Shown piece after piece: positions 16,661 through 25,020 of a stretch of DNA of 32,377 nucleotides (the stretch's first letter is position 1; each line of letters starts with the position of its first letter). The position numbers were made by a program, and so were the translations under genes. This stretch comes from Pseudomonadota bacterium (GTDB lineage Bacteria; Pseudomonadota; Gammaproteobacteria; Pseudomonadales; Oleiphilaceae). Below the pieces are notes generated by a model. That model saw nothing but the letters and a program-made list of their open reading frames with translations. It was not told the DNA's origin and did no database searches. Location of the stretch: NCBI GenBank assembly GCA_023430625.1, contig JAEZAA010000159.1, positions 1 to 32,377 of the forward strand, in the 5' to 3' direction.

Positions 16661-16694
16661 AGGCCCTTACGCCGGTTTCGAATGAGGTTGCACG

Positions 16695-16964
16695 ATGAGT
16701 GACGGTGCCAAAACCACCATCGAATTCCCCTGTGATTATCCCATCAAGGTCATCGGCCATGCCGCGGACGATTTTCGCGAGTTCGTGGTGGAGGTCGTGC
16801 GGGTCCATGCACCTGACTTGGATGCGAGCAAGGTGGAAGTGATCGACTCCAGCAATGGCCGCTATCAATCGATACGCCTCACCATCGTTGCCACGGGAGA
16901 ACCCCAGCTGCGGGCGCTGTTCGAGGATCTGAAGGCCAGCGGCCGCGTCCAGATGGTGCTCTAA
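16695..16964 (+). CDS. ybeD: DUF493 family protein YbeD
   Basis: 89 residues, matching the small alpha/beta YbeD family (E. coli 87). Seen: the N-terminal EFPCDYPIKVIGHAADDF and the tail YQSIRLTIVATGEPQLRALFEDLKASGRVQMVL, where the V-x-x-V-L ending is family-typical. The fold resembles the ACT-like regulatory domain of serine dehydratase and a role in lipoate or lipid regulation has been suggested from conserved linkage with lipB, but the function is unproven. It lies 3 nt before the lipB start and is very likely co-transcribed with it from the promoter at 16632-16660. Confidence 0.93.
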   Translation: MSDGAKTTIEFPCDYPIKVIGHAADDFREFVVEVVRVHAPDLDASKVEVIDSSNGRYQSIRLTIVATGEPQLRALFEDLKASGRVQMVL

Positions 16965-16967
16965 GCG

Positions 16968-17636
16968 GTGGCCGTGGTGAGCGAACCGGGCGCCGATCAG
17001 CTGTTGATCGTACGGGAGCTGGGCATGCAGCCCTATGTTCCGGTCTGGCAGGCCATGCAGAAGTTCACCGATGAGCGTCAGGCCGATACGCCCGACGAGC
17101 TCTGGCTGCTGCAACATGAACCCGTGTTTACTCAGGGCCAGGCCGGCAAGGCCGAACACCTGCTGTTTCCGGGGCAGATTCCGGTGGTGCAGGTGGACCG
17201 GGGTGGTCAGGTGACCTATCACGGCCCCGGGCAACTGGTTGGCTATCTGCTGTTCGATATCGGTCGTCGTGGCATTGGGAGCCGTGAGCTGGTCAGTCGG
17301 ATCGAGCAGGCCCTGGTGGCGCTGCTGGCCGATTATGGCGTGACCGCACAGGCGCGCGCTGATGCACCCGGTGTGTACGTGGGCGACGCGAAGATCGCCT
17401 CGCTGGGCCTGCGGATCCGCAAGGGACGCTCCTTCCATGGCCTGTCCCTGAATATCGATATGGATTTGGAACCCTTTGGCCGCATCAACCCCTGTGGTTA
17501 TCAGGGGCTTGCCATGACACAATTGACGCAGTTTGCCCCGGCGGTCGGGGTGGATGAGGTAGCGCAGCGGCTGCAGCAACGGCTGGCGGCGGTGATGGGC
17601 TACCAGTCCCTGAGGTTTGAGCGAGGTTTACCCTGA
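16968..17636 (+). CDS. lipB: Octanoyl-[ACP]:protein N-octanoyltransferase
   Basis: 222 residues. LipB moves octanoate from acyl carrier protein to the lipoyl domains of 2-oxoacid dehydrogenases and GcvH through a Cys/Lys dyad. Visible: the RGGQVTYHGPGQL motif (78-90), VGDAKIASLGLR with the dyad lysine K142, FHGLSLNI, and INPCGYQG with the acyl-thioester cysteine C176. Position and spacing agree with E. coli Lys135/Cys169. The start is one of three in-frame GTG codons (16968, 16974, 16977); none has a strong Shine-Dalgarno site, and coupling to ybeD, whose stop ends at 16964, is likely. Confidence 0.96.
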   Translation: MAVVSEPGADQLLIVRELGMQPYVPVWQAMQKFTDERQADTPDELWLLQHEPVFTQGQAGKAEHLLFPGQIPVVQVDRGGQVTYHGPGQLVGYLLFDIGRRGIGSRELVSRIEQALVALLADYGVTAQARADAPGVYVGDAKIASLGLRIRKGRSFHGLSLNIDMDLEPFGRINPCGYQGLAMTQLTQFAPAVGVDEVAQRLQQRLAAVMGYQSLRFERGLP

Positions 17637-17637
17637 C

Positions 17638-18618
17638 GTGAGTGAAATGCCGGGAGAGAAGAAGGTGGCGCGGCCCCGCGTAGAGCAGGGCGTGAAGTTA
17701 CGTGGCGCGGAGAAGGTTTCGCGCAATCCGGTCAAGGTCATCGCCACCGACCGCATGCCCCGCAAGCCGGACTGGATTCGGGTGCGGTTGTCGTCCTCGC
17801 CGAAGGTGGAGGAGATCAAGCAAAAGCTGCGGACCCACAAACTGCATACGGTCTGTGAAGAGGCCTCTTGTCCCAACCTGAGCGAATGCTTCGGTGGCGG
17901 TACGGCGACCTTCATGATCATGGGCGATATCTGCACCCGCCGCTGTCCTTTTTGTGACGTGGCCCATGGCCGGCCCAACCCGCTGGACCCGGATGAGCCG
18001 CGCCACCTGGCCCAGGCGATTGCCGACATGGCCTTGCGCTACGTGGTGATCACCTCGGTGGACCGGGACGATCTGCGTGACGGCGGCGCCCAGCATTTTG
18101 TCGACTGCATTACCCTGACTCGCGAGCACACCCCGGGAATCCAGATCGAGACACTGGTGCCGGACTTCCGTGGCCGTATGGATGTTGCGCTGGACTTGCT
18201 GGCGGCGGCGCCACCGGACGTCTTCAACCACAACCTGGAGACGGTCCCGCGTTTGTATCGCCAGGCGCGTCCCGGCGCCGACTACGCTTGGTCATTGTTG
18301 TTGCTCAAGCGCTTCAAGGAGCGGGCTCCTCAGATCCTGACGAAGTCGGGCCTGATGCTGGGGCTCGGCGAAACCCTGGAAGAGGTGCAGGAAGTATTGC
18401 GGGATCTGCGGGCACACGATGTGGACATGGTGACCTTGGGGCAATACCTGGCGCCCAGTCGCGATCACTTGCCGGTCGAGCGGTTTGTCCATCCCGATGA
18501 ATTCCAGCAGTTGGCGGAATATGCCGAGAGCCTGGGCTTCAAGCATGTCGCCAGCGGTCCTCTGGTGCGCTCCTCCTATCACGCCGACAAGCAGGCCCAT
18601 GGCGAGAAAGTCTGCTAG
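17638..18618 (+). CDS. lipA: Lipoyl synthase
   Basis: 326 residues from GTG 17638. LipA is a radical-SAM enzyme that inserts two sulfur atoms into octanoyl groups placed by LipB. The auxiliary cluster ligands are C73-x4-C78-x5-C84, the radical-SAM ligands are C99-x3-C103-x2-C106 (CTRRCPFC), and the C-terminal RSSYHAD supplies the serine ligand of the auxiliary cluster. GTG 17638 follows the lipB stop by one base and has GAGG about 11 nt upstream. A TTG at 17617 inside lipB and an ATG at 17647 are alternatives. This completes the ybeD-lipB-lipA lipoate unit. Confidence 0.97.
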   Translation: MSEMPGEKKVARPRVEQGVKLRGAEKVSRNPVKVIATDRMPRKPDWIRVRLSSSPKVEEIKQKLRTHKLHTVCEEASCPNLSECFGGGTATFMIMGDICTRRCPFCDVAHGRPNPLDPDEPRHLAQAIADMALRYVVITSVDRDDLRDGGAQHFVDCITLTREHTPGIQIETLVPDFRGRMDVALDLLAAAPPDVFNHNLETVPRLYRQARPGADYAWSLLLLKRFKERAPQILTKSGLMLGLGETLEEVQEVLRDLRAHDVDMVTLGQYLAPSRDHLPVERFVHPDEFQQLAEYAESLGFKHVASGPLVRSSYHADKQAHGEKVC

Positions 18619-18917
18619 CGCTGAGCTGAACCGGCCTCCTTCACGGCCCAGGGCTTTTCTGTTTTTAAACCACTCCGCGCCCGCTTTTCCTGTTCCCTTG
18701 GGATAAGCGGCGTTGTTGGGTTGGCCTGGGTTCGACTATAAAGTTCTTCCTAACAGTCATTCAAACCCCGTGGCGCCGGGGCGAGGAGGGTGACCGCGCC
18801 GTCAGCCTCCGTATGCAACAAAAACTCGCGTATAATCAGCCGCTTTAGGCAGTTGTCGCCCGGCCGGGAAATCAGGGGCTTGGCCGGCAAATTCCACGGA
18901 ACAGTTGGAAGTTATCG
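18619..18917 (+). promoter_or_regulatory. lipA-kinase intergenic region with two candidate -10 boxes
   Basis: This 299-bp gap holds a perfect TATAAT at 18831-18836 without a recognisable -35, and a second pair TTGTTG (18713-18718) / TATAAA (18737-18742) with an 18-bp spacer. Either could drive the downstream kinase-like gene. Downstream of lipA, GC-rich sequence followed by CTTTTCTGTTTTT at 18654-18666 hints at a terminator, but the stem is short. Confidence 0.45.
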
Positions 18918-20306
18918 ATGAGCTCAAAGCCAGAAGACTTGACCAAGCGTAGCGTCTCCCGCATCAAGACCGGCAGCTTTGAGCGCCGGCTGAGCCTGAC
19001 GCGGGCCGGGGTCATGGCGGGCACCCGCATGGCGACTCATTTCACCACCAATTTCTTTGCGGACAAGGAAACCAAGGCTGAGCGGCATCGCAAGATGTTG
19101 TCCAAGCAGGCCCGCTATCTAGCCGACGAGCTGGGAAATCTCAAGGGTAGCGTGGTCAAGATCGGGCAGATGATGGCGCTGTATGGCGAGCACTTTCTAC
19201 CGGTGGAAGTAACTGAGGCGCTTCACACCCTGGAAGATCGGACCGTGGCGCTGGAATGGCCGGTGATCGAGCGGACCCTGCGGCGGGAGCTGGGGGACGA
19301 CTGCATGGCGCAATTGGATATTGAGCCGGAGCCCATTGGCGCGGCGTCGCTTGGCCAGGTGCATCTGGCGCGCTGTCGTGGCAATGGGCAGGAAATCTGC
19401 CTGAAGGTGCAGTATCCGGGAGTGGCCGACGCGGTCGACAGCGATCTCAATTCAGTGGCGCGTCTGCTGCGTCTGGCGCGGGTGGTGCGGCTGGGGCCGG
19501 AGTTCGAGGACTGGCTCGAAGAAGTCCGGCTGATGATGCACCGGGAAGTGGATTACCGCCTGGAGGCTGAAACCACGCAACGCTTTGGCGACATGTTGCG
19601 CGAGGACGGCCGTTTCGTGGTGCCTCGGGTGTTCCCGGAATTCTCCTCCGATCATGTGATCGCCACCTCCTATGAGCCGGGGCTGAGCGTGAACCATGAA
19701 ATCGTTCAGCAGTTGCCGCTGGAGCGGCGGAATCATCTGGCCAAGGCCGCCCTTGAGCTGTTTCTGAAGGAGCTGTTCGAGTGGGGCGAGCTGCAAACCG
19801 ACCCCAATTTCGGCAATTACCGGATCCGTCTGGCGGACAATGAGCACGATCAGGATCGCATTGTTCTGCTGGATTTCGGGGCCGTACAGAAATATCCCCC
19901 AGAATTCATCGAGCCGGTGTGCGAGATGATTCGTGCCTCCTACCATCGGGATCTGGAGAAGGTCATCGAGGGCGGTATCCAGTTGCGCTTCATGCATCGG
20001 GACTGGCCGCCCCAGGTGTTGCGGGAATTCGGCGAGGTCTGTATGGCGGTGCTAGAGCCCTTGGCCAAGCCCGGCGTGACATTGCCGCCTTACGCCCTGA
20101 ACGACAAGGGCGAGTATTGCTGGAAGCGCAGTGACCTGCCGAGCCGGGTCGCCAAGCGTGCGACCCTGTCTGCCCTGAGCCGTTATTTCAAGATTCCGCC
20201 CAAGGAATTCGTGTTCCTCAATCGCAAGCTGGTGGGCGTCTATACCTTTATTTCGGTACTGGACGCCCAGTTCAATGGCCGCGATATTCTGGAGAAATAT
20301 CTGTAA
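18918..20306 (+). CDS. ABC1/UbiB-family atypical kinase-like protein
   Basis: 462 residues. The ADCK/UbiB family has a protein-kinase-like fold and supports coenzyme Q or other lipid metabolism through ATPase activity. Signatures seen: the KxGQ motif KIGQ (81-84), the alanine-rich-loop equivalent GAASLGQVHLAR (141-152), the nucleotide-site lysine K163 in CLKVQYPG, the catalytic-loop equivalent QTDPNFGNY (293-301), and the metal-binding LLDFGAV (317-323). There is no C-terminal pair of membrane helices as in true UbiB, and the gene is not next to ubiE/ubiJ. It is better called an AarF-domain paralogue than ubiB. Substrate is unknown. Confidence 0.92.
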   Translation: MSSKPEDLTKRSVSRIKTGSFERRLSLTRAGVMAGTRMATHFTTNFFADKETKAERHRKMLSKQARYLADELGNLKGSVVKIGQMMALYGEHFLPVEVTEALHTLEDRTVALEWPVIERTLRRELGDDCMAQLDIEPEPIGAASLGQVHLARCRGNGQEICLKVQYPGVADAVDSDLNSVARLLRLARVVRLGPEFEDWLEEVRLMMHREVDYRLEAETTQRFGDMLREDGRFVVPRVFPEFSSDHVIATSYEPGLSVNHEIVQQLPLERRNHLAKAALELFLKELFEWGELQTDPNFGNYRIRLADNEHDQDRIVLLDFGAVQKYPPEFIEPVCEMIRASYHRDLEKVIEGGIQLRFMHRDWPPQVLREFGEVCMAVLEPLAKPGVTLPPYALNDKGEYCWKRSDLPSRVAKRATLSALSRYFKIPPKEFVFLNRKLVGVYTFISVLDAQFNGRDILEKYL

Positions 20307-20481
20307 CCGGTTCGCCGCGTGCCGGCGCAATGGCCTCAATACGGGAGGCATTGCGCGGACAGAGCGTAAGCAACTGATCCAAGGAGTCATGGGAGGGGGG
20401 CGCGGAAGGGCTGGCGGACGAGGTTTGCTGTAACTGACGCAGCACTTCTGGCGGAAGATCTTCTAACAGCAATGTGGCCAT
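20272..20481 (-). CDS. Small ORF, possible antitoxin-like (ribbon-helix-helix) remnant
   Basis: 69 codons converging on and overlapping the kinase gene by 35 bp. A strong Shine-Dalgarno AGGAG sits 5 nt before the ATG, unusual for a chance ORF. The N-terminus MATLLLEDLPPEVLRQLQ resembles the strand plus first helix of FitA/Arc-type ribbon-helix-helix antitoxins, but the following TSSASPSAPPSHDS is low complexity and the second helix is not visible. No toxin gene (for example PIN) is beside it. It may be a decayed antitoxin, an unrelated small protein, or chance. Confidence 0.4.
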   Translation of the reverse strand: MATLLLEDLPPEVLRQLQQTSSASPSAPPSHDSLDQLLTLCPRNASRIEAIAPARGEPVTDISPEYRGH

Positions 20482-20733
20482 GCTCGCTCCTGGCGTCGTC
20501 CGGCTTGAGGGGAGTGGAGAGCCGGTGTTGGACTCGCCCTGGAATTCTCCTCCCTAACTTTACTGATGGAACAGTCTCTCCACAATTTGTCGCCATCGGC
20601 CTACGCTGTCGCTTCTCTTCTGCAAGCCCCGCATTTTCGCCGCTCCCATCTGAGCTCGTGACGGGACGTCGTGCGATCTGTCGTCGGCCGATGTGTAATA
20701 ATGCATCAGCCATGCGAATGAGAGGGGAGCTTT
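20482..20733. other. Intergenic region before the yaiI-family gene
   Basis: No gene is supported. TAATAAT at 20696-20702 may serve as a -10 element for the yaiI-family gene; no good -35 is visible. The weak plus-strand ORF running across this region lacks a ribosome binding site and has shadow-like composition. The leftward small ORF at 20272-20481 would take its promoter from here. Confidence 0.35.
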
Positions 20734-21177
20734 ATGCCAATCTGGGTTGATGCCGATGCCTGCCCGGCCGTCGTCAAGGAAATCCTGTTTCGCGCCGCCC
20801 AGCGCTGCCAAGTGATGGTCACGCTAGTAGCCAACCAGCCCTTGCGCACACCGCCATCGCCCTGGATCAAATCGCTGCAGGTCGGCGCCGGCTTCGATGT
20901 GGCGGATCACCTCATCGTGCAGCAGGCGGTGGCGGGCGATCTGGTCATCACCGCCGACATTCCGCTGGCGGCCGAAGTGGTTGAAAAAGGCGCTGAAGCC
21001 ATTAACCCGCGGGGTGAGCACTACACCCGGGAGAATATCCGCCAGCGTCTGGGCATGCGCAATTTCATGGAGGAGTTGCGCGGTATCGGGCAGCTGCGCG
21101 GCGGCCCGGCGGCGTACGGCCAAAGCGAGCGGCAGGCCTTCGCCAACGCCCTGGACCGCTGGCTTGCCAAGCGTTGA
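20734..21177 (+). CDS. yaiI: YaiI/YqxD family protein (UPF0178, DUF188)
   Basis: 147 residues, family length. Hallmarks: the N-terminal IWVDADACPAVVKEILFRAA, with the D-A-D-A-C-P signature, DLVITADIPLAAEVVEKGA, and NPRGEHYTRENI. The fold is PIN/NYN-like, so a nuclease or RNA-related role has been proposed, but the function is not established. GAGGGGAG lies 5 nt upstream of the ATG, a strong ribosome binding site. Symbol given by family resemblance to E. coli yaiI. Confidence 0.9.
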   Translation: MPIWVDADACPAVVKEILFRAAQRCQVMVTLVANQPLRTPPSPWIKSLQVGAGFDVADHLIVQQAVAGDLVITADIPLAAEVVEKGAEAINPRGEHYTRENIRQRLGMRNFMEELRGIGQLRGGPAAYGQSERQAFANALDRWLAKR

Positions 21178-21261
21178 GGGCAGGTTGCCCAATCGATGGT
21201 AAACCGTATGATGACAGAGGTGTTCAGAATACGTAGTTCACCATCTGGCAACTGGGCGGGA

Positions 21262-21274
21262 ACTCTGCCAGAGT
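21262..21274. promoter_or_regulatory. Inverted repeat before lipoprotein gene
   Basis: A perfect 13-bp inverted repeat, ACTCTG C CAGAGT, 82 bp before the start of the lipoprotein gene. It has operator-like symmetry, with no family assigned. The loop is too short for an RNA hairpin of the full arm length. Confidence 0.25.
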
Positions 21275-21355
21275 AGCGCCCCGCTCAGTCTTGCCCGGTT
21301 TATCCTGACCCTGATTTACCCTGATGTTGTGCGTGCCCACATCCTGGAGGATGCA

Positions 21356-22459
21356 ATGCAGTTTCGCCTCTCTTTCCATTCGGTTCTGGCCAGGCGGACA
21401 CAGTTCGGAGCGCTGCTGTTTTTCATGGCGCTGCTAATAAGCGGCTGTAGCAGCCTGTCGGCGCCGCCTGCCGCCGTTGCCGCCGCGCCCACGGTCGACG
21501 CCAAGCGCGAAGCCAAGCGGGAGGCCAAGGCCGGAGTCTGTCGGCAAGCCCATCAGAACTTTCGCGAGGCACTGTCCCAGGGTGAAACCGAAAAGGCCCG
21601 GCGCGAGGCCGATGGCCTGTTCCGCAATGGCGCCTGTGCCACTCGTCTGACTTATCTGCCCGTCTGGAGTCTGCGGGATCTGACCCGGGATGAAAGCCTG
21701 CTGCGGGCCTACATTGCGCTGGCGCGAAAATCCTCCCTAGCGGGTGATGCAAGCCCGGCGGGGCAGGCGGCACGGGCGTATCTGACCACCATCGAGCTGT
21801 ATCTGGGCGCTGACTTTGAAGCCGCGAGCCGGGCCTTGCGTGCCTTGGAAGCCCAGCTCAATGCCGGTACCTATCTGGATGAGCCGGCGCTACAGCAACT
21901 GGCGCGCAGCCAGATCATGTTTCTGCAGGCGGTCATCGCCGAACGGCGGGCGCAGCGCCCGGATTTCCAGGCCTGTGTCAGCTACTGGGAAAACCCCGAG
22001 GAGTGGAAGCCCCAGGAGCTGAAAACCGGCCTCTATTACCAGCTTGCGGTGCGCCTGCAGAGCGTGTTTGCCCGGGTCTGGTCGGGACTCAATGACATGC
22101 ACGCGCAACGCCTGATGGCCGGCAGCCGGGTGAAGGGCAGCGATGCGTTGGATACCTTGGTCTCGCCGAAGCTGTTTGAGGCGCGGGTGCTGATCGACGA
22201 GCTGTTCTATGAGTTCTCACGGACGGATTACCAACCGATCGTCGAGGACTTCCAGATGGAGCTGGTTCCCGAACTGGCGCTCAAGGGCGTGAACGATGTC
22301 ATCGACGCCTATTACACCTCTGCCGATGAGTACAAAGGCCAGTTCCAGAGCGGCACGGCGTACCTGATCCGGGCTCGTGAGCTCAGCGATAAGTTCCTGC
22401 GGGATGTGCACCGGCGCATCGCCGAGAGCCGTCAGGGCGGTTGCGCGGACCAGTTCTAG
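21356..22459 (+). CDS. Uncharacterised lipoprotein
   Basis: 367 residues. I do not recognise the family. The N-terminus is a lipoprotein signal peptide: a basic region, hydrophobic FGALLFFMALLI and lipobox LISGC with the cysteine at residue 31. It is followed by an Ala-rich linker with the repeat KREAKREAKAG. The remainder is helix-rich (long Ala/Leu/Glu/Arg stretches such as FEAASRALRALEAQLNAG), with paired cysteines at the start (GVCRQ, GACAT) and near the end (GGCAD). That could mean disulfides in the periplasm and a tetratricopeptide-like fold (inference). GGAGG about 7 nt upstream supports ATG 21356 over GTG 21329. It sits alone before ygiQ with the same orientation. Confidence 0.8.
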   Translation: MQFRLSFHSVLARRTQFGALLFFMALLISGCSSLSAPPAAVAAAPTVDAKREAKREAKAGVCRQAHQNFREALSQGETEKARREADGLFRNGACATRLTYLPVWSLRDLTRDESLLRAYIALARKSSLAGDASPAGQAARAYLTTIELYLGADFEAASRALRALEAQLNAGTYLDEPALQQLARSQIMFLQAVIAERRAQRPDFQACVSYWENPEEWKPQELKTGLYYQLAVRLQSVFARVWSGLNDMHAQRLMAGSRVKGSDALDTLVSPKLFEARVLIDELFYEFSRTDYQPIVEDFQMELVPELALKGVNDVIDAYYTSADEYKGQFQSGTAYLIRARELSDKFLRDVHRRIAESRQGGCADQF

Positions 22460-22665
22460 CGCTTGGTCCGGCCCAGGTTCCTGGGCTGGCGCCGGCTCCA
22501 TGAGCAAGCCGGCGCCGGCATGGCCGCCAAACAAGGCAAGCCCTGACGCGATGGTAATGCCACGGGATTGGCCCCCGCTGCAATAGTTGGGTAAAATGCT
22601 CGGTCTTTCCGGTGGCAGTCCAGTTGTCGCCGTTTCCCCGTATTCTTAAGACAGGCCAGTTGGCG

Positions 22666-24957
22666 ATGCAGGCAGCACCTCTTTTCTCCTATAACCGCTA
22701 TTGGGCTGAATGTTTCGGCACGGCGCCATTTCTTCCCATGTCGCGCCAGGAAATGGACCAGCTCGGCTGGGACAGTTGCGACATCATCATCGTCTGTGGC
22801 GACGCCTATGTGGACCATCCCAGCTTCGGCATGGCGGTGATTGGCCGCCTGTGGGAGTCCCAGGGCTTCCGGGTCGGCATCATTGCCCAGCCCGACTGGC
22901 AATCGGCGGAGCCTTTCCGTGCCCTGGGCCGGCCCAACCTGTTTTTCGCGGTGTCGGCGGGCAACATGGATTCCATGATCAACCGCTATACCGCCGATCT
23001 CAAACTGCGCCACGACGACGCCTACACGCCGGACAACGTGGGCGGCAAGCGTCCGGATCGGGCGGTGACGGTGTACGCGCAACGCTGTCGGGAAGCCTTC
23101 AAGGACGTACAGGTGCTGGTGGGCGGCATCGAAGCCAGTCTGCGGCGGATTGCCCATTACGATTACTGGTCTGACACCGTGCGCCGCTCGGTGCTGATGG
23201 ACTCGAAGGCCGACCTCCTGGTGTATGGCAACGCCGAGCGTGCAATCGTGGAGGTTGCCCATCGGGTCGCCAAAGGCGAGAAGCTCAAGGAGATCACCAA
23301 TATCCGCGGCACCGCCTTGATGCTCTCTGAATTGCCTCAGGACTGGGCGGTGAAGGACTCCACCTCGGTGGACCTGCCGGGGCCGGTCGAGCCCAAGAAG
23401 AACCCCTATCACTACGAGGCGTCGGGCACCAGTTCCGACGCGGCCTGTGCCACCAAGAGCGCCGCCAATGACGACGACGTCCAGGTGCTGCGGATCCTGC
23501 CCGTCAGCGGCAATCGCAAATCCTATATCCTGCTGCCGTCGTACGAGCAGGTGAAGAGCGATCCGGTGCTGTACGCCCATACCTCGCGGGTGCTGCACCT
23601 GGAAACCAACCCGGCCAACGCGCAGACCCTGGTGCAGCCCCACGGTGATCGTTTCGTGTGGGTCAATCCGCCGCCCGTGCCCCTGTCCACGGAGGAACTC
23701 GACAGTGTGTTCGAGTTGCCCTACCAGCGGGTACCGCACCCGGCCTATGGCACCAGCAAGATTCCAGCCTATGAGATGATCCGGTTTTCCGTGAACATCA
23801 TGCGCGGCTGTTTTGGCGGCTGCTCGTTCTGCTCGATTACCGAGCATGAAGGGCGGGTGATCCAGAGCCGTTCGGAAGACTCCATCATTCGCGAGATCGA
23901 GCATATCCGGGACAAAACGCCGGGCTTTACGGGCACCATCTCCGACCTTGGCGGGCCAACCGCGAACATGTACCAGCTCAACTGCGTGAGCGAGGAAATC
24001 CACGCCAGCTGTCGGCGTCTGTCCTGCGTGTTCCCCAGCATCTGCAAGAACCTGATAACCGATCATTCGCCCACCACCAACCTCTATCGCCGCGCCCGCG
24101 CGGTACCGGGGGTGAAGCGGGTGATGGTGGCGTCCGGCCTGCGCTACGACCTGGCGGTGAAAGACCCGGAGTATGTGAAGGAACTGGTGACCCACCATGT
24201 GGGCGGCTATCTCAAGATTGCGCCGGAGCACACGGAAGAGGGCCCGCTGTCCAAGATGATGAAGCCGGGCATTGGCACCTACGATGAGTTCAAGGCCATG
24301 TTCGACCGCTTCTCCAAGGAAGCGGGCAAGCAACAGTTCCTGATTCCCTATTTCATCGCGGCGCACCCGGGCACCACCGATGAAGACATGATGAACTTGG
24401 CGCTCTGGCTCAAGAGCAATGGCTTCCGTGCCGATCAGGTTCAGAATTTCTATCCCTCGCCCATGGCGAGTGCCACCACCATGTATCACAGCTTGCGCGA
24501 CCCCTTGCACCGGGTGAAGCGGGATTCGGATGTGGTGTCGGTTCCCAAGGGGCTGCGCCAACGCCGTCTGCACAAGGCGTTTCTGCGCTATCACGACCCG
24601 GACAACTGGCCGTTGCTGCGCGAGGCCCTGCAGCGCATGGGGCGCGCGGACCTGATCGGGTACAGCAAGAAGCACCTGATTCCGCCCACCCAGCCCGCCA
24701 ATCATCCCAGTGGGCAGAAGGCGGCTGGCAAGCCAGGAGCGCATGCGGGTAAGCCAGGAGCTCATACGGGTAAGTCAGGCGCATCAGCTGGCAAGCCGAA
24801 AGCGGGGGCGAAAGGTCCGCGCCCGGGCCAGATTCTGACCCAGCACACCGGTCTGCCACCCCGCGACGATGGTGCCGGGCGTTCGCGCCGACCGGCCGGC
24901 AAAGGACCCAAGCGTCCCGCTGGTGGACGTGCGGCGGGCAAACCGCGCAGCCATTGA
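22666..24957 (+). CDS. ygiQ: YgiQ-family radical SAM protein with repeat-bearing tail
   Basis: 763 residues. The body closely follows E. coli YgiQ: YWAECFGTAPFLPMSRQEMDQ, GDAYVDHPSFGMAV, SAGNMDSMINRYTADLKLRHDDAYTPDN (in pieces), GGIEASLRR, and the radical-SAM ligands C382-x3-C386-x2-C389 within MRGCFGGCSFCSITEHEG. APEHTEEGPLSKMMKPG and FIAAHPGTTDEDM complete the family pattern. It is predicted to use an Fe-S cluster and S-adenosylmethionine; the reaction is unknown. After about residue 685 the protein is a Lys/Ala/Gly/Pro tail with four 7-residue repeats (KPGAHAG type). ATG 22666 fits the family N-terminus; GTG 22612 would add 18 residues. Confidence 0.95.
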   Translation: MQAAPLFSYNRYWAECFGTAPFLPMSRQEMDQLGWDSCDIIIVCGDAYVDHPSFGMAVIGRLWESQGFRVGIIAQPDWQSAEPFRALGRPNLFFAVSAGNMDSMINRYTADLKLRHDDAYTPDNVGGKRPDRAVTVYAQRCREAFKDVQVLVGGIEASLRRIAHYDYWSDTVRRSVLMDSKADLLVYGNAERAIVEVAHRVAKGEKLKEITNIRGTALMLSELPQDWAVKDSTSVDLPGPVEPKKNPYHYEASGTSSDAACATKSAANDDDVQVLRILPVSGNRKSYILLPSYEQVKSDPVLYAHTSRVLHLETNPANAQTLVQPHGDRFVWVNPPPVPLSTEELDSVFELPYQRVPHPAYGTSKIPAYEMIRFSVNIMRGCFGGCSFCSITEHEGRVIQSRSEDSIIREIEHIRDKTPGFTGTISDLGGPTANMYQLNCVSEEIHASCRRLSCVFPSICKNLITDHSPTTNLYRRARAVPGVKRVMVASGLRYDLAVKDPEYVKELVTHHVGGYLKIAPEHTEEGPLSKMMKPGIGTYDEFKAMFDRFSKEAGKQQFLIPYFIAAHPGTTDEDMMNLALWLKSNGFRADQVQNFYPSPMASATTMYHSLRDPLHRVKRDSDVVSVPKGLRQRRLHKAFLRYHDPDNWPLLREALQRMGRADLIGYSKKHLIPPTQPANHPSGQKAAGKPGAHAGKPGAHTGKSGASAGKPKAGAKGPRPGQILTQHTGLPPRDDGAGRSRRPAGKGPKRPAGGRAAGKPRSH
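24730..24813 (+). repeat. In-frame 21-bp tandem repeats in the ygiQ tail
   Basis: Four units start at 24730, 24751, 24772 and 24793. Each opens with AAGCC or AAGTC, and the first two differ at only two bases (AAGCCAGGAGCGCATGCGGG versus AAGCCAGGAGCTCATACGGG). They encode KPGAHAG, KPGAHTG, KSGASAG and KPKAGAK. Divergence rises towards the 3' end. The tail is basic and probably disordered. Confidence 0.85.
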
Positions 24958-24972
24958 TCCATCCGGGCAAAG

Positions 24973-25002
24973 AAAAAGCCGCCTCGACTGGGGCGGCTTT
25001 TT
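24973..25002. terminator. Bidirectional terminator between ygiQ and the DHH gene
   Basis: An 11-bp stem AAAAAGCCGCC (24973-24983) / GGCGGCTTTTT (24992-25002) with an 8-nt loop has A-run and T-run arms, so it acts as a rho-independent terminator in both directions. It ends ygiQ (+) and the convergent DHH phosphoesterase gene (-). Confidence 0.93.
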
Positions 25003-25020
25003 CGTTTCAGCAGCACTCGT

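Noticed and set aside
18630..18670. Intrinsic terminator after lipA
   Set aside because: The T-rich stretch is present, but the best stem (GGCC/GGCC) is only 4 bp, so the call is not supported.
20387..20750. Plus- and minus-strand ORFs between the kinase gene and the yaiI-family gene (20472-20750 and 20387-20713)
   Set aside because: No ribosome binding site, no recognisable motif, and they overlap the better-supported small ORF or the yaiI-family start.
22456..24765. 769-codon minus-strand ORF antisense to ygiQ
   Set aside because: The plus-strand ygiQ matches its family from end to end. The antisense frame is a codon-bias shadow rich in His/Arg/Gly/Val.
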